NCBI RefSeq assembly: GCF_010389155.1
Contig: NC_057768.1
Location: forward strand, 19,527,664 to 19,591,663
Source: Erigeron canadensis
Taxonomy: Eukaryota; Streptophyta; Magnoliopsida; Asterales; Asteraceae
Direction: 5' to 3'
Length of the DNA: 64,000 nt
Shown here: one piece after another, positions 46,323 through 58,439 of the stretch
Numbering within the stretch: position 1 is the stretch's first letter
Layout of the letters: every line of letters starts with the position of its first letter
Notes under the pieces: generated by a model
The model's database searches: none
The model's input: only the letters and a program-made list of their open reading frames with translations
What the model was told of the DNA's origin: nothing
Position numbers and translations under genes: made by a program

Positions 46323-49238
46323 GGAACTTCTCATAGATCACAAGGCCAATCTAACATGACTTAGTTGGGTTGACCAAGATAAAATTTCTTTCCTAGATTT
46401 TCGAGGCTCACTTTTTTACATAAGTGTGTCAAATCCATTTGCGTTTTTTAGAGATTTTTGATGTGTATTTGTTTTTTTCAAATGAATATGGGGTGTTGCG
46501 TTTTGTGCACAAACCGAACAATCTTGGAAACCGACTATTGTATAATTGTTTTTTTATGCAGCAGTACCTATTGGAGGTTCCTGACTTCCTTTTGTTTTTC
46601 AGAACCAAGTGTGTACCTCCCAGTGGTATTGTAGGATTTTAATAGAGTAAATTTTTTTGTTTTAATTTACAAAAGCTGCATAATAGGGAGTTCACTTGCA
46701 GGTAGCAAGGGCTGGTGTATACTTTTTGAATTATTTGTTTATATCTTTTATAGTTGTTATGGAATTTTTGTTGTACAGTGCTAATTGGGAGGACATTATC
46801 AGGTTTTGGTTTGCTTGTGTATTCTATGTGAATGGCCTAATTGGGAAGGCAGTAGTAAGGCTTGGTTTTACTTATAAAGCATCTGAGTAAGTTATCAGTC
46901 TTAATAGCTATAACTTGGGTTAAAAGGGTGCACCATAACTTGGGTCATTTGGGATTGCTATGGACTGAGAAGCAAGAAAGAAGATACATGACTCACTTGA
47001 TGATGAGAAGGAACAAGTTTTTGAAGAAGAAGATGACTCTTTCTGAAGGCGAGTATGAAAATTTACCTTCGGATGATCATGTAGACTCAAATCAAAGGTA
47101 TCTACAGCCTTTTGTTCTTTCTATTGTTGTTTGGGGTATTTGAAAAGTGCAGCATAGCTGAATTATTAGCATTATATTAGGTATGTAAGGATTGTTAGTA
47201 AGCACATGGTTGACATATACATTTTAGTCGGGGTTTGTAAGAGGCTAAGAAGACTTATAAATAGCTTCAATGTCTCACCAGTTGGGTTCGGGCTTATGGG
47301 AATTAGAAGTCTTATTGAATGACTTTATTTTTGTAGATAATTCCTTGATAGATTGTAGAATCTGTGATGCAGACTTGATTCAACTTGAAGCATGTTAAAA
47401 TATCTTAGTGGAATATGAGATCGTTCATAGTTTTTTTAGTGAACCGTCACGATAACTATCTCATTAATCAGCTTTGTCATGGTCATCTCTCTCACATATA
47501 CATAAAAAAAAAGAGTAAATGCATTGATAACAGAGATTGATGTATTCAGTAATACTCAGTGGGGTTTATATATGCTGTCCAACATGCTTGAAAATGTCTT
47601 GCTAGCAATGGGGTGTGAGATGATATAATGTAGTGGATATTGGAATTCTTTTGCGTATGTTGTTACTTGGTTTTGTGGTCAATTGTTTTACAGATACTCA
47701 AACTTCTGGTTAGAAGTATACATGTTAGGAATCTCAAGAAAAAGCTTAAACGAAGCATATGTTTGTAACTTTGTATTCTACAGATTTGAAGATTTTATGG
47801 GTGGATGCAAACCTGGTTGTTAATAATGAGATGTGTAAATGCAAAGATGGCTGTCTAAATCAAAGTGTTCACTTGATTGGAGGAATTTTTATATTGGGGC
47901 AACATTGGATAAATTGGATCCCCTGGAATTATTTAGCATAAGAGTTTGGGATGGGTCTAAATTTGAAAATAGGCAAGGTTACAGTCTTGGCGTTTTTAAG
48001 TCAATTGCGTCTGAATGGGTTGGAGAATGTGATTTTAGGCAATGGCATGTGGTATTATGGTTTTGGTCAGGAATTAATACAAAATTTATACTCATAATAG
48101 ATCTTAATATTGACGGAATAGCCGGAGTTTTGCATGTTTGATTTTATAAATCGATGGATCTTAATATTGTAAATAACTTATTTCTATCTATAACAATCGG
48201 TTGGTAATATTTTTTTTTATCACAAACCACTTCAAACTAATATATTACTTATAGTGCTTTATCATTTGATACACTATATTTACTAAATTTCTTTAATGAT
48301 TTATCATAATAAATTATCAGTTAATAAAACATAGCATTTAAAATGCCTATTGAGAATTCGTGTACACAAGGGTCAACAACTATGTAACTAACGGTTATTA
48401 GTGTTTATTAATATTAAAATAACTATATAGAGTGTTCGATCATTAACTTAATAACTTGTGAAGTAGTAACGAAAACAAAAAGATAACCCATGATGTTGTG
48501 TTTTAAATTTTATAAAATGTTTATGGATAGTCCGTGTTTTTACACGGGTTTACAACTTTATATAAGGTTTACAACTTTGTAGTGTCAAAACAAATTTATT
48601 TAAGGTCTACGTATTATTCGTGTTTCTAAAGAAATCTAACACAATACAGCTCAGATTGAAAAACTGACTAAATAGTAGTGTTAAAATAGTAAATATTTAG
48701 TTATATTGTAACTAAACCAGAGGCTCGGCTAAAAGTATGGATTAGAAACTCATCTACTTATATCCTTTAGTACAATTACTATATATTATATTACAAATTC
48801 TTTTGGGTGATTCTTTTTCATAACTCATTGGTTGTTGCAAAAACTGAAACTTATCAAATGGAATTACAAAAAATACATAAAATATATCTAAGTTTATCAA
48901 ATTTAATGATTAATATAACCTTTAACGTGAACTCACATATAATCGACAAAATTGGTTTTATACGTTTCCATATTCAATTTTTGTTACATTTTAAGTTATA
49001 ACTTACCTTATCATTTCTTCCATTTTATTTTGTTCATTATTCTATAATTTATAACTTTTAATTTGTCTTAATGGTAAAACATTTTAAAAATTTGTTTTTT
49101 ATAACAAATCATGAATATAACCAATACATGTAACTAATGAAATTTACTTTGGACGTCGTTAGATAAATATCTAACGTCAACAAAATTTTATATCAATGAC
49201 TATCAATTGACCGTGTTTCCACACGGGTCTAAAACTAG

Positions 49239-49939
49239 CGTGCATACATATAGGTAATATAGTTGGTTATTTTTCAGTGGGGTTGAGTTTGGGTATGAGA
49301 TGTATCTTGTCAGTATGGACTTTTATTTATATAAATTTATATTGTGTATGTATTTATATTTGTTAAAGATCTTTGTTTTATACGTTCACAATAATAGTTC
49401 TAGACACTTATGTACAATTGGTGGTTCATGGACTAGTAATAATGGTCATCATTTTATGTACAATTAGATGTAGTACATATTTAGTTATGTGTTTAGATTT
49501 TTAATAACTAGTATTTAGTATGATATTATTGGTTATTAGAAGTTGTAATTACAATATTAAGTAAAATAACTATTTCTTATTTGGTTAGTATTTTTTATTA
49601 TTTTCCCTTCAAATGAATGACATGCGTATAGTAGCGGTATGTCTGAAGTCTTAGTGATTTATTGACAAATACTAATATGGACTAAATGTGTTCATATAAA
49701 ATAAATAGATGCACATATAGTGTACTTTTATTTAAACTATATAATCGTTCATTTTCTAATTTAATCTACCTAAATTTGGCGGTTCTCACACAAAAAATCA
49801 CAAATGCATAAGATCATCATCACTTACTAGGCCACCTAGCCATAATTAGCATTTCAACACCCAACCCATCTTTTACAATCTCACATTGTTCTTGAATTGA
49901 TTCACAAAATATGAATCTCCTATATTATTATCATATGGC
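49239..49939. other. Spacer
   Basis: AT-rich sequence with no recognised gene or bounded element. Confidence 0.5.
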
Positions 49940-50470
49940 CAAACTCACTTTCAAACCAAAATCACCATTTTCATATTTGACCAGACTGGCTTCGAACAAG
50001 CATAACTCAGGCTCTACTCAATCTTTTTACATGATTTTAGTGGCCAGTTAAAGAAGACACATATAGATACATTTTATCTCTAATGATGAACACATGATTT
50101 AACCCTTGCAAGTCTGTTTTACTCATTTCCAAAACAAGTACAGAATAAGTTCTTACTGAAAAATCAGATTGACCATATTGACTTTAAAATTGCATAAATC
50201 GAGTTGTACTCCATAATTTTACCTCATTTTAGTGGCCACTTAAAGAAAACACATATAGCTACATTTTATCTTTAGTGACCAATAAATGATTTAACCCTTA
50301 CAAGTGTGTTTTACTCATTTCAAAACAGGTACATAATAAGCTCTTACTGAAAAATCATATTGACCATACTGACTTGAAAATTGCATAACCCAAATTTTAC
50401 TCCACATTTTTATCCCATTCCACTGGCCATTTAAAGAAGACACATAAACCTACATTTTCGTTTCAGTGAT
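49940..50470. repeat. Tandem repeat with ~191-bp period
   Basis: Unit starts TGGCCA-N-TTAAAGAA recur at 50041, 50233 and 50424, after a more diverged partial unit from about 49940. Shared blocks include GATTTAACCCTT, TGTTTTACTCATTTC and CTTACTGAAAAATCA. Not coding. Confidence 0.85.
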
Positions 50471-50637
50471 CAACACCCAAGGTTCGAATTCATTAAGTAT
50501 TTGTGTACTCGTAGTTAGTCATTCAATTTATGCTATTCCTATAAGGCGAGAGTCGTGTAACACTAACTAATCGAGAAACACTTTGAAAATGTCAGTTGTA
50601 TTTGATATGGAGTTCCAAAAGTAATTGTTGAAAACAT

Positions 50638-50661
50638 AATATATATATATATATATATATA
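50638..50661. repeat. TA microsatellite
   Basis: Run of about 11 TA units inside the U3 part of the LTR. Confidence 0.95.
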
Positions 50662-51441
50662 ATGGTCTAATGATCTTCAAATTTAGAGTTTAAAGAAATC
50701 ATTAATTATACTTATTATTATTTATATTATTATTAGTAACTAGGACTTAGAAAATGTTAGTGATAAAATGCAAGGAGAATTACTTGGTCAAACACTCAGA
50801 TTTAGTCAATAAAACTCAAAAGCACAACACCACTTAAATCCCACCCTATAAATACCCGTATAACTCCAACAAAAATGAACACACAAAACATTAAAAAGAA
50901 ACACTCAAATCTCAATTTTTCTCTCTAGTTTTACCAACAACACACAAATATCATTTCACAAAAACCACTCATCAAATCATTATCTTTTACTAGCTTTTCA
51001 CTCCTAAGAACAAAAACATATCTATCCTTGAGATAATCTATCAAATACCCAAACCTTTTGTGTTATGTTTATGTCTTACGAAACCTTGTTAAAAACAAAT
51101 TTTATTTTCAATCATCAAGCTTGGAACTTTTTATGTTCAATAGTTGTAGAAACACTAGTTATAGTTAAACCCAAAGTTTCATACGTTTTTGTAAACAGAG
51201 TCTATGTCTTTTTAAGGATTTTGTAACTTTTGTTAAACTTACTTTCTTACCAAATAGGTCACGTATTTATAGTTCGTTTTAGAGTCCGTACGCTTAATAT
51301 TGTTTTCTAATAGAGATAAAGAACGTAAAACTACAAACGTATTTCAAAAACACTAAACGATTTTGAAGATAAATAATTTGAGAGTTATTCGTAAGAACAC
51401 ACAAATCTAGTTTCTAAGAACACACAAATCTGATTTAGAGG

Positions 51442-51626
51442 AACACTCAAATGGTCAGGAACACTCAAATTGTTAGGAACACTCAAATGGTTAAGAACAC
51501 GAACACTCAAATGGTTAAGAACACTCAAACGATTGAAAACACGCAAATGGTTATGAACACTCGAATAGTCAGGACCACTCAAATGGATAAGAACACTCAA
51601 ATGGTTAAGAACACTCAAATGGTCAC
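51442..51626. repeat. AACACTCAAATGGTTAAG array in LTR
   Basis: About ten 16-18-bp units based on AACACTCAAATGGTTAAG, with two longer AACACACAAATCT units just before. It is followed by ATTTGGTCAATATTAGTC, which parallels the GGTCAACTTTGGTC array of the other LTR. Confidence 0.88.
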
Positions 51627-52708
51627 AACTTGAAAATTTGGTCAATATTAGTCAAATCTCGATAAGAAATAAAATCAGAAACTCGTAAACATTGAGTATG
51701 TCAAGCTTGCAAACTCTTAACCACCTAAGTTAACAATGACACGTACGTCTTTCTAAAGTTAAAGTAAATGGTATTCGTAATACATAAACGGATACACATA
51801 CAATCCTATTATTCTAAGATATAAATATGTGGATTCATTTTATGTGGATTATTTGTCAAGCATACATTCTATTTAATTTGCGCATACTTGTGTGTACTCA
51901 TTTTAGCAGGCTATCAGGTGGGTTTTCGTAACCCCTTTTTACTGTTTCTGATGGGGTGAAAGGAATACTCTACAAATGTGCTTTCTGTATATGTTGTAAC
52001 GGTTTTCATTTATTATTCGGTGGCTATTAGATTACTTTATGCTATACATTCTTTGATATTTATTCAACGGTTGTCAATATTTATCAATGGTTGTTAATGG
52101 TTGTAAATGATATGTGTTCCCAATAGAGCCTTGTGCTTATTGGGTGTAATCTAGAAAGCTAGCCAGGTTGACCATAAGTGCAAATGTGGATTTTCAATTA
52201 AAGTCATTCTATGTCGTCATAAGTATATCTATAGCCAAAGTCATTCACTTTATATAAAGGATTTCTAATAGGTTATCAATCAGCGTAGAACTATTTATTT
52301 ATATGAGATTTCACATTAAAACTTACAAACTCATCAACCATTGTGTTGACGTTTTCAAGTTTTCCTTTCAGGTAATCAAGCTAATCGTGGCTAGTTTGGT
52401 AGCATGGGACTTGTAGCAAGACTTTTGGCTTTAGGACTTGGAGTGTCTCATGGTTATTTTTTTGCTACCTCTATTATAGACTTTGGCATTATGCCTTATC
52501 GTATTTCCCATGCGTGGGAACTAATCTTTTGTTTTATTTGAATGCATTATTGAATCTATGTTTGCGACTTCTGTTTGCATATTTGAATCTATGTATCCGA
52601 TTGTTTAAGTTTAAATTTATGAACTCATTTAGTTATTCATATGTAACATCCATGTGCATGTGTGCTTATCTTGCATCCCGAGTTTTTCGCCTTAGTTGGG
52701 GTGTTACA

Positions 52709-53466
52709 TGATTTATCTGCTACAGGGGAGTTTTACACGTTACTATAACAAATACAAAATCTACCAAATTCTATTTTCAATAATACCCACCAAAACTTTC
52801 ATTTAACCTAACTCGAAACCCCCAATTTATATTAATCTCATGTACCCTAATTGAATTAAACCAACATAACTCATTTTAAAGAAAACCCCCAAATTTTATT
52901 AATCTTATGAACCCTATTTTCAAGATAATCAAAATTAAGCTATAGAAATCCTTAGTTTTAGAAAACAAAAGTTAAAATAAGAAGTTGGGTCACACTTTTC
53001 TTTCTCCTTTACCATGTGTGTCGACACACACATCCCCCCACACACCAAATCTCCCAAATTAATTACCTTGCTTGATGACTATTGTTATTGTTATTCACTT
53101 GAAAGATTGTTTGATTAACTTAAAAGTGAGAAATTATTAGAATTAGATTGAATGGAGAGTTTGATTAAGAAGAAGAAAATGGGGGAAATGACTAGAAAGA
53201 AGTAAGGAACATGGCTAACATTTTCCTAAAGATGCCATTCCCCATAAACAATTTTGGTGGTTACATTACATAACCTTTTGGTCATACTTGGTTACACTCC
53301 GGTGCCATTATCCCATAAAAATAAAAGTGGTAACCGGCAACTTGTTTTGTATCCGGTTGCTTACATTGCATAACCAAAAAAAAAAGTTGGTTGAACTACA
53401 TAGCTAGTCGAGTAGTTGGTTACATTACATAACCTTTTGGTCATAGTCAGTTACACTCCCGTGCCA
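52709..53466. other. Spacer with a direct repeat pair
   Basis: A 55-bp block beginning GGTTACATTACATAACC and ending GTGCCATTATCC occurs at 53259-53313 and 53418-53472. The second copy abuts the LINE stop codon, so it may be LINE 3' UTR material duplicated next to it. Nothing else is recognised. Confidence 0.6.
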
Positions 53467-56400
53467 TTATCCTTTCCAAAAACATAGTCCTTTATTAGAT
53501 GCCTTTAGTTGGACAAAACAAGCTAATCCATGAATAGCCGAAAGGACACGTGACCATAAACATTCTGGGTAAGAAATCACACGCCATCTCCACTTGTATA
53601 GAAGAGCAAGGTTCATAGCATCGAGACTACCGATACCCACACCCCTATCTTCCTTAGTAGTTCTAACTTCCTTCCATTTGATCCAAGCCATTTTACGTTT
53701 AGCTCCCGAGCCACCCCAAAAGAAGGAGGACCTTAGGGATTCAAGCATTTTACTTACCTGTCTGGGCATTCTAACAATCGATAGAAAATAATTTCCCAAT
53801 GATCCGAGAACCAAGAGACGAGGGTTAATCTGCCCCCCATAAAAAGTGGACCTGCTTTCCAACCCGACAATTTCTTCTTGAATTTCTCCACAATAGGATC
53901 CCATGTAGAGATGTTCCTAATTTTCCCTCATATTGGAATACCAAGGTATTTGAATGGGGGAGACTCGCGCTTGTAACCCATGCGCCTTGTAAATTCCCAA
54001 GTACATCACCATCCATTCCAATACCAATAATTGACGATTTCTCAAAGTTTATTCTCAAACCAGAGATGCAATGGAAAAACTGAAGGGCATTACATATATT
54101 AATCAAGTTTGATTCCTTCCATTCACCCACTAAAATGGCATCATCGGCATAAAAAAGGTGAGAAATATACAATTTATTGATATTTACACACTTAAATAAA
54201 CCATATATAACAAGATTCTCTATAACCGTATGAAAACCTTCCATAGCAATAATTAAAAAAAAAGAGCCATAGGATCACCTTGACACAAACCACGTTGTAG
54301 GGGAAATTCTTCCGTGGGGCTTCCATTTACCAAGACTGAAGATTTTGCTGAAAAGAGACAAGCTTTTATCCACTCGACCCATTTGTTGTTGAACCCCATA
54401 GCCATAAGAACGGTAAAAAGATAATCCCAGGCTACGGAGTCATATGCCTTTGCAAAATCCATTTTGAATAACATGAGTCTTTTCTTTCGAGTTTTATACC
54501 ATTGAATGACCTCACTAAGGATAAGTGATCCATCCAAAATCTATCTACTTTTGATGAAGGCTGATTGTTCAGGGCTCACCACAGATCAATAACAGCCGCC
54601 AAAGGATTTGCTAAGACTTTGGCAACAATTTTATATTGTAACCCGATTAGACTAATAGGCCGAAATTCATTCATAAGAAGCGGATTATGAACTTTTGGAA
54701 TGAACGTGATAAATGAAGAATTACACCCATTAGGTATATGTGCTTTCTCGAAAAACTCATCCATCATAGAGAAAAATCATCATTCATTAGCTCCCAATAA
54801 CGTTTAACGAATGCAAACTTGAATCCGTGTGGTCCTAGAGATTTATCTCCACACTGTCATTTTTAATTCTTTCATAGAGAACGGGGCTTCCAGACTAGGG
54901 CTTCCAGACTAATAGCTTTAGACACGGATAAATGCTTTAACTAACTGATCTTGTTTAAAAGCAAAAGGAACACCTTCAAATTTTTTGAATTTTTCCTGCA
55001 AAAAAATCACGAAACAAACTTTTATGTCAGTAGGGTCGACACGCTACGTTTGATCCCGTCAATAGACCCACTTCGACGTCGAGCATTAATCAAAGCATGA
55101 AAATATTTTGAGTTCTTGTCTCCTTCTACTCCCCATTTTGCTTTTTGTTTCAACTCTTGGTTTTGGTTATAAAGTGCAGTTCAAAAATGAGGTCTCGCCT
55201 TTTAGAAAACAACACTTCATTACCTCCTATACATTCAATTTGATTGTCAACATCCACAATTTCATTTGTTATTGCTACTTTATTCCTTGTTACCTTCTTT
55301 TCCTACCACTCTTTAATTGTATTTTTAAGCCTCTTTAGTTTCTCTTTCAATCTAACAAAAGCTGAGTGATTATTACTCCTCAAATCTGTGCCCCAACATC
55401 TACTTACCAAATCGTCAAACCCCTCCTTCTCCATCAAAGAGTTAAATAGCTTAATGGCTTTGGTCCAAAATCATGGGATTTTTTACACAACAAAAGAGGT
55501 TGGTGATCTGATGTAATGTATTCTAAAGCTTCCAAGACAAGCCTCAGGACTTCAGAGATAATAGAGTGAGAAATGAGAACCCGGTCTAATCTACTAGCTT
55601 TCGATCCATCTACCAATATTCTCGTAAATCTATGCCTTCCCATGCCCAAGTCAACCAAATTAGCTTGTTCAATGAACCAGTTAAAGTTAGACGCCTTAAT
55701 CTTGGAGAAAACTGTACCCATACGATCTTCCTCAAATCTAACAGCATTAAAATCTCCATGAACAATGTAACAGCCCGGATTCGAACCCATAAATTGTAAA
55801 ATTCGATGCCATAAATTCGATGCATAAAAACCGAGATCTTGTCAGAAACCCATTTCCCTTTTACCACTAGAAAGTTTTCAAAACCAAACACATCCTCTTT
55901 ACAAAAAGCTACGGGATCCCAAATTGATAAAAGGCCTCCCGAATGACCGACCGTCAATGCTTCAGCAAACTCGAACCGAAGATTTCCCAAAAGACTTTTG
56001 ACTCTAAATGTATCAGAAGAAGACATTAAAGTTTCCTGATCGAAACAAAATTAACACAATATTTATTAAGAATATTTTGAAGCAGCTGACATTTTTTCTC
56101 AGCCCTCGTTCTACGCATATCTAAAGATAATACATTCATTGGTAACCTGGTTCAATACCAATCCTCTGTACAATCTGTTCGGCTTTATTTAGGTCCCCTT
56201 TTATATCAACACCCATGTTATTACCAGAATCCAATATCTCTCTTGCTTTGTCAACGGAAGTAGAAGAGCCTTGTGAAGCACAAAAGGAATTTCCTTGATT
56301 ATGGAGAATGTTATCTGAAATATCGTCTTTCCCATCCATTGGATTTTTGAACGAAATAGAGTCTGCTCCTTTGACAAAACCCGAACCACTATAATAGTCT

Positions 56401-56640
56401 CAGTTCGTTGTCTTGGAAGTGTGTAAAGGAGGACACGACTTGGCTTGCTTATTCGTGGCTGCATCTTTTTCAATGATTCGATCCAACGAGAACACATCAT
56501 TAGCAATAGCTTTTTCAATAACATCTTTGTTAACCTCATTGTAAGACGTCTCTTCCACATTTTTTCCAATAATATCAACGTCCAGATTAATATTATGATC
56601 CTAGTTAATCTCAGGAATAATGACATTCTCTTTTTTATCT
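53467..56640 (-). pseudogene. Decayed L1-type LINE (EN, RT, zf-RVT)
   Basis: Read on the minus strand, the order is: a Ser/Asp-rich ORF1-like tail (56640-56150); an APE endonuclease with a FVSIQETLMSS start near 56060, HGDFNAVRFEEDR and a terminal TSDHQP; a linker; the RT domain with FITFIPKVHNP, FRPISLIGLQYKI, FKMDFAKAYDSVAWDYL, a LCQGDPMA block and the catalytic FYADDA near 54150; and a zinc-finger-like C-terminal region with KRKMAWIKWKEV. Stops and frameshifts break it many times. No poly-A tail or target duplication is recognised at the 3' end near 53467. Plant LINEs of this type insert by target-primed reverse transcription; this copy cannot. Confidence 0.88.
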
Positions 56641-57993
56641 CTATTTACCCATTAAGCATACCAAAACCTACCTTTATCTAATCATATAAGCACATAAGCT
56701 TTTATATACCACATTAGGAGATCATCCTAGTATAGGTCATAATCCATCTTATACGTTCAACTACATCCACACTATTACCGATCATGATAGATGTCTACCT
56801 ATGATATGCACTAGCTCAAAAACGTATGCACGTAAGATTAACATAAACTTAATCTACGACATAGTACATAAACACATAGTATTTTTCCACCCCCAAAGGC
56901 ATGCGAATAGTAGGGGTTATGAACTCACCTAAGACGAGAAAATATAATCTCCAAAGATTGATGAGCGCCATACCAATCCCAACGATGATTCCAACCTATT
57001 ACATACATCAATTCATTACACGGTATCCCAAACGGTAAGGTCTAACTAGTTAAACTATGCCACAATCCCCAAGGATGACTTAGAAGTGATTCAAAAACGT
57101 TTAAATGACAAAGGAAGAGTTTTGGTTAAATACGGTTCAATGGCTTAGCACCCAAAATTTGACATAAAAATCAAAGTGTTTGAAGTTGAGTTTTTAAAAT
57201 TTTTTGGACCTTATAACGATGATATAAGACTAATAAACAAGCTTTAGATCATTAAAAGTCGACCGGTAACCGAATGAAAATGTTACGGAAAGGACAATAA
57301 TTGGTCGATGATTAGGCAAATGAAGTGACAGATCCAGATCATTTGTCAATTCCTAAAGATCATCCGCAGATTTTGAAGAACAAGAAAACAGGTTTTGACC
57401 TATAAATCGACAACCTTAGAAGCCAAATCCAGTTACCAAACTTTAACACAACCAAATTCAAGTATAACCACACCATAAATACAAACCCACTTCTGATTTC
57501 TCAACTTTTGATTTCAACCCCGATTTTGACTAAAAACACACATTTTCACCCAAATTGACCATCAATAGTTTAGATCTATACCAAGGAAGTAACCTACAAT
57601 GTAAGAAGAACATTTTGAGATAAGAAACACTTACCAATTCAACCCGAAACTCCAAATCTGGTTTTTGAAGCTTTAAAGTAGATGAACACTTGATTAATGG
57701 ATGAAATCTTGAATCTAAAAGATGATTATTATTATTATACACTAGTTTGTTCCCCCACTACACTCTCGCGTCCGCTTCTGGCTTCTCCCGAGAAATGATT
57801 CGTTGAGTTAAAACTTTTAACCTGAGACTCGTTCAAATACTTCGTTGACATATTAATATGTATTTAAAAATTACGTTTCCAATGACTATTTATACGCCTA
57901 CCTTTTCCCAACAAAAGTTACTTTACCAAAGTTTGACTCATTTCAAAATTACTAGTCACGTAACGTGACCCGTCCAAATGACGAGTGTTACAT
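56641..57993 (-). mobile_element. LTR fragment, minus orientation
   Basis: On the minus strand it starts TGTAACACTCGTCATTTGG at 57993, immediately beside a TA microsatellite. It contains a TATAAATAG-like box near 57890. Its text resembles the first part of the 23382-27904 element in layout. It stops where the LINE begins near 56640, so the other LTR end and any target duplication are lost. Confidence 0.6.
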
Positions 57994-57995
57994 TA

Positions 57996-57998
<3 letters not shown>

Positions 57999-58031
<33 letters not shown>
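57999..58031. repeat. TA microsatellite, left flank of MITE
   Basis: Perfect TA run of about 16 units directly before the MITE. A second TA run (58400-58417) follows the MITE. Confidence 0.95.
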
Positions 58032-58035
<4 letters not shown>

Positions 58036-58400
58036 TTTGCTTATTTTGAGAACCAATTTTTTTGCAATAACCATGAGAACTCTCGTATTATCTATTTGAT
58101 CATATGTTTTTTTGTTTATTCACATGTGAAATGATATAAAAAAGTATGTCGTATAAGAAAATTTTTAAAAAAAGCATTCAAAACAACCTATTGTGAACTT
58201 ATGAATGAATATGTTCACGTTTTTGTTAACATATTAACAAACAGGTATATATAAGGTCTTGAAAAAGACTTCCTTCTGCAACATATATTTTTATAACGTT
58301 TTCACATGTGAATGAACAAAAAAAAACATGTTCTCCAATACATAATTTAAGAGTTCTCAAGGTTCTTTAAAAAAATGGGTTCTCAAAATAAGGTCCCCCT
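58032..58400. mobile_element. MITE inserted in a TA microsatellite (Micron-like)
   Basis: The left end reads TAGACTTTGCTTATTTTGAG and the inverted right end TAGGGGGACCTTATTTTGAG, each followed by AACC and a T-run. Internal inverted pairs include GAGAACTCT and TTCACATGTGAA. TA repeats flank both sides, the layout known for rice Micron elements. No coding capacity. Family assignment is by analogy. Confidence 0.75.
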
Positions 58401-58439
58401 ATATATATATATATATACACATGTAATAAAATGATGTGA

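Larger units (their letters stand above)
43043..49238 (+). mobile_element. Candidate non-autonomous Helitron with gene fragment
   Basis: The 3' end has the Helitron signature: a hairpin CCGTGTTTCCACACGG (49211-49226) followed 12 nt later by CTAG. The 5' end candidate is TCTCCTAATACTACTAAAGG, preceded by A and followed by a TGCCACATGAG phrase, as in many plant Helitrons. No Rep or helicase coding is seen. A broken exon of a PPP1R7-like gene lies inside. Two cautions apply. The base after CTAG is C, not the expected T. A second similar hairpin at about 48525-48541 suggests nested or tandem ends, so the 5' and 3' ends may not belong to one element. Confidence 0.5.
50556..52708 (+). mobile_element. 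LTR, about 2.15 kb, same architecture as 29666-31762
   Basis: Starts TGTAACACTAAC and ends GGGGTGTTACA. A TATA box (CCTATAAATACC) lies near 50846. The 3' half parallels the solo LTR at 29666-31762: AACCATTGTGTTGACG, then TAGCATGGGACTTG/TAGCATGGAGCC, GCATTATGCC, CGTGGGAA, and a final GCCTTAGT-N-GGGGTGT phrase. Lengths are nearly equal (2153 and 2097 bp). Flanking 5-mers are AGTCG and TGATT, so no target duplication remains. Confidence 0.75.

Noticed and set aside
46862..47143. Lys/Arg-rich open frame in the Helitron candidate
   Set aside because: It has some protein-like texture (KQERRYMTHLMMRRNKFLKK) but I recognise no family and see no splice partners; left as unsupported.
51442..51626. CRISPR-like regular array
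   Set aside because: Units are contiguous without unique spacers and lie within a plant LTR.
51385..51645. Repetitive open frames on both strands
   Set aside because: They are products of the 18-bp tandem array in the LTR, which is a multiple of three and therefore stays open.
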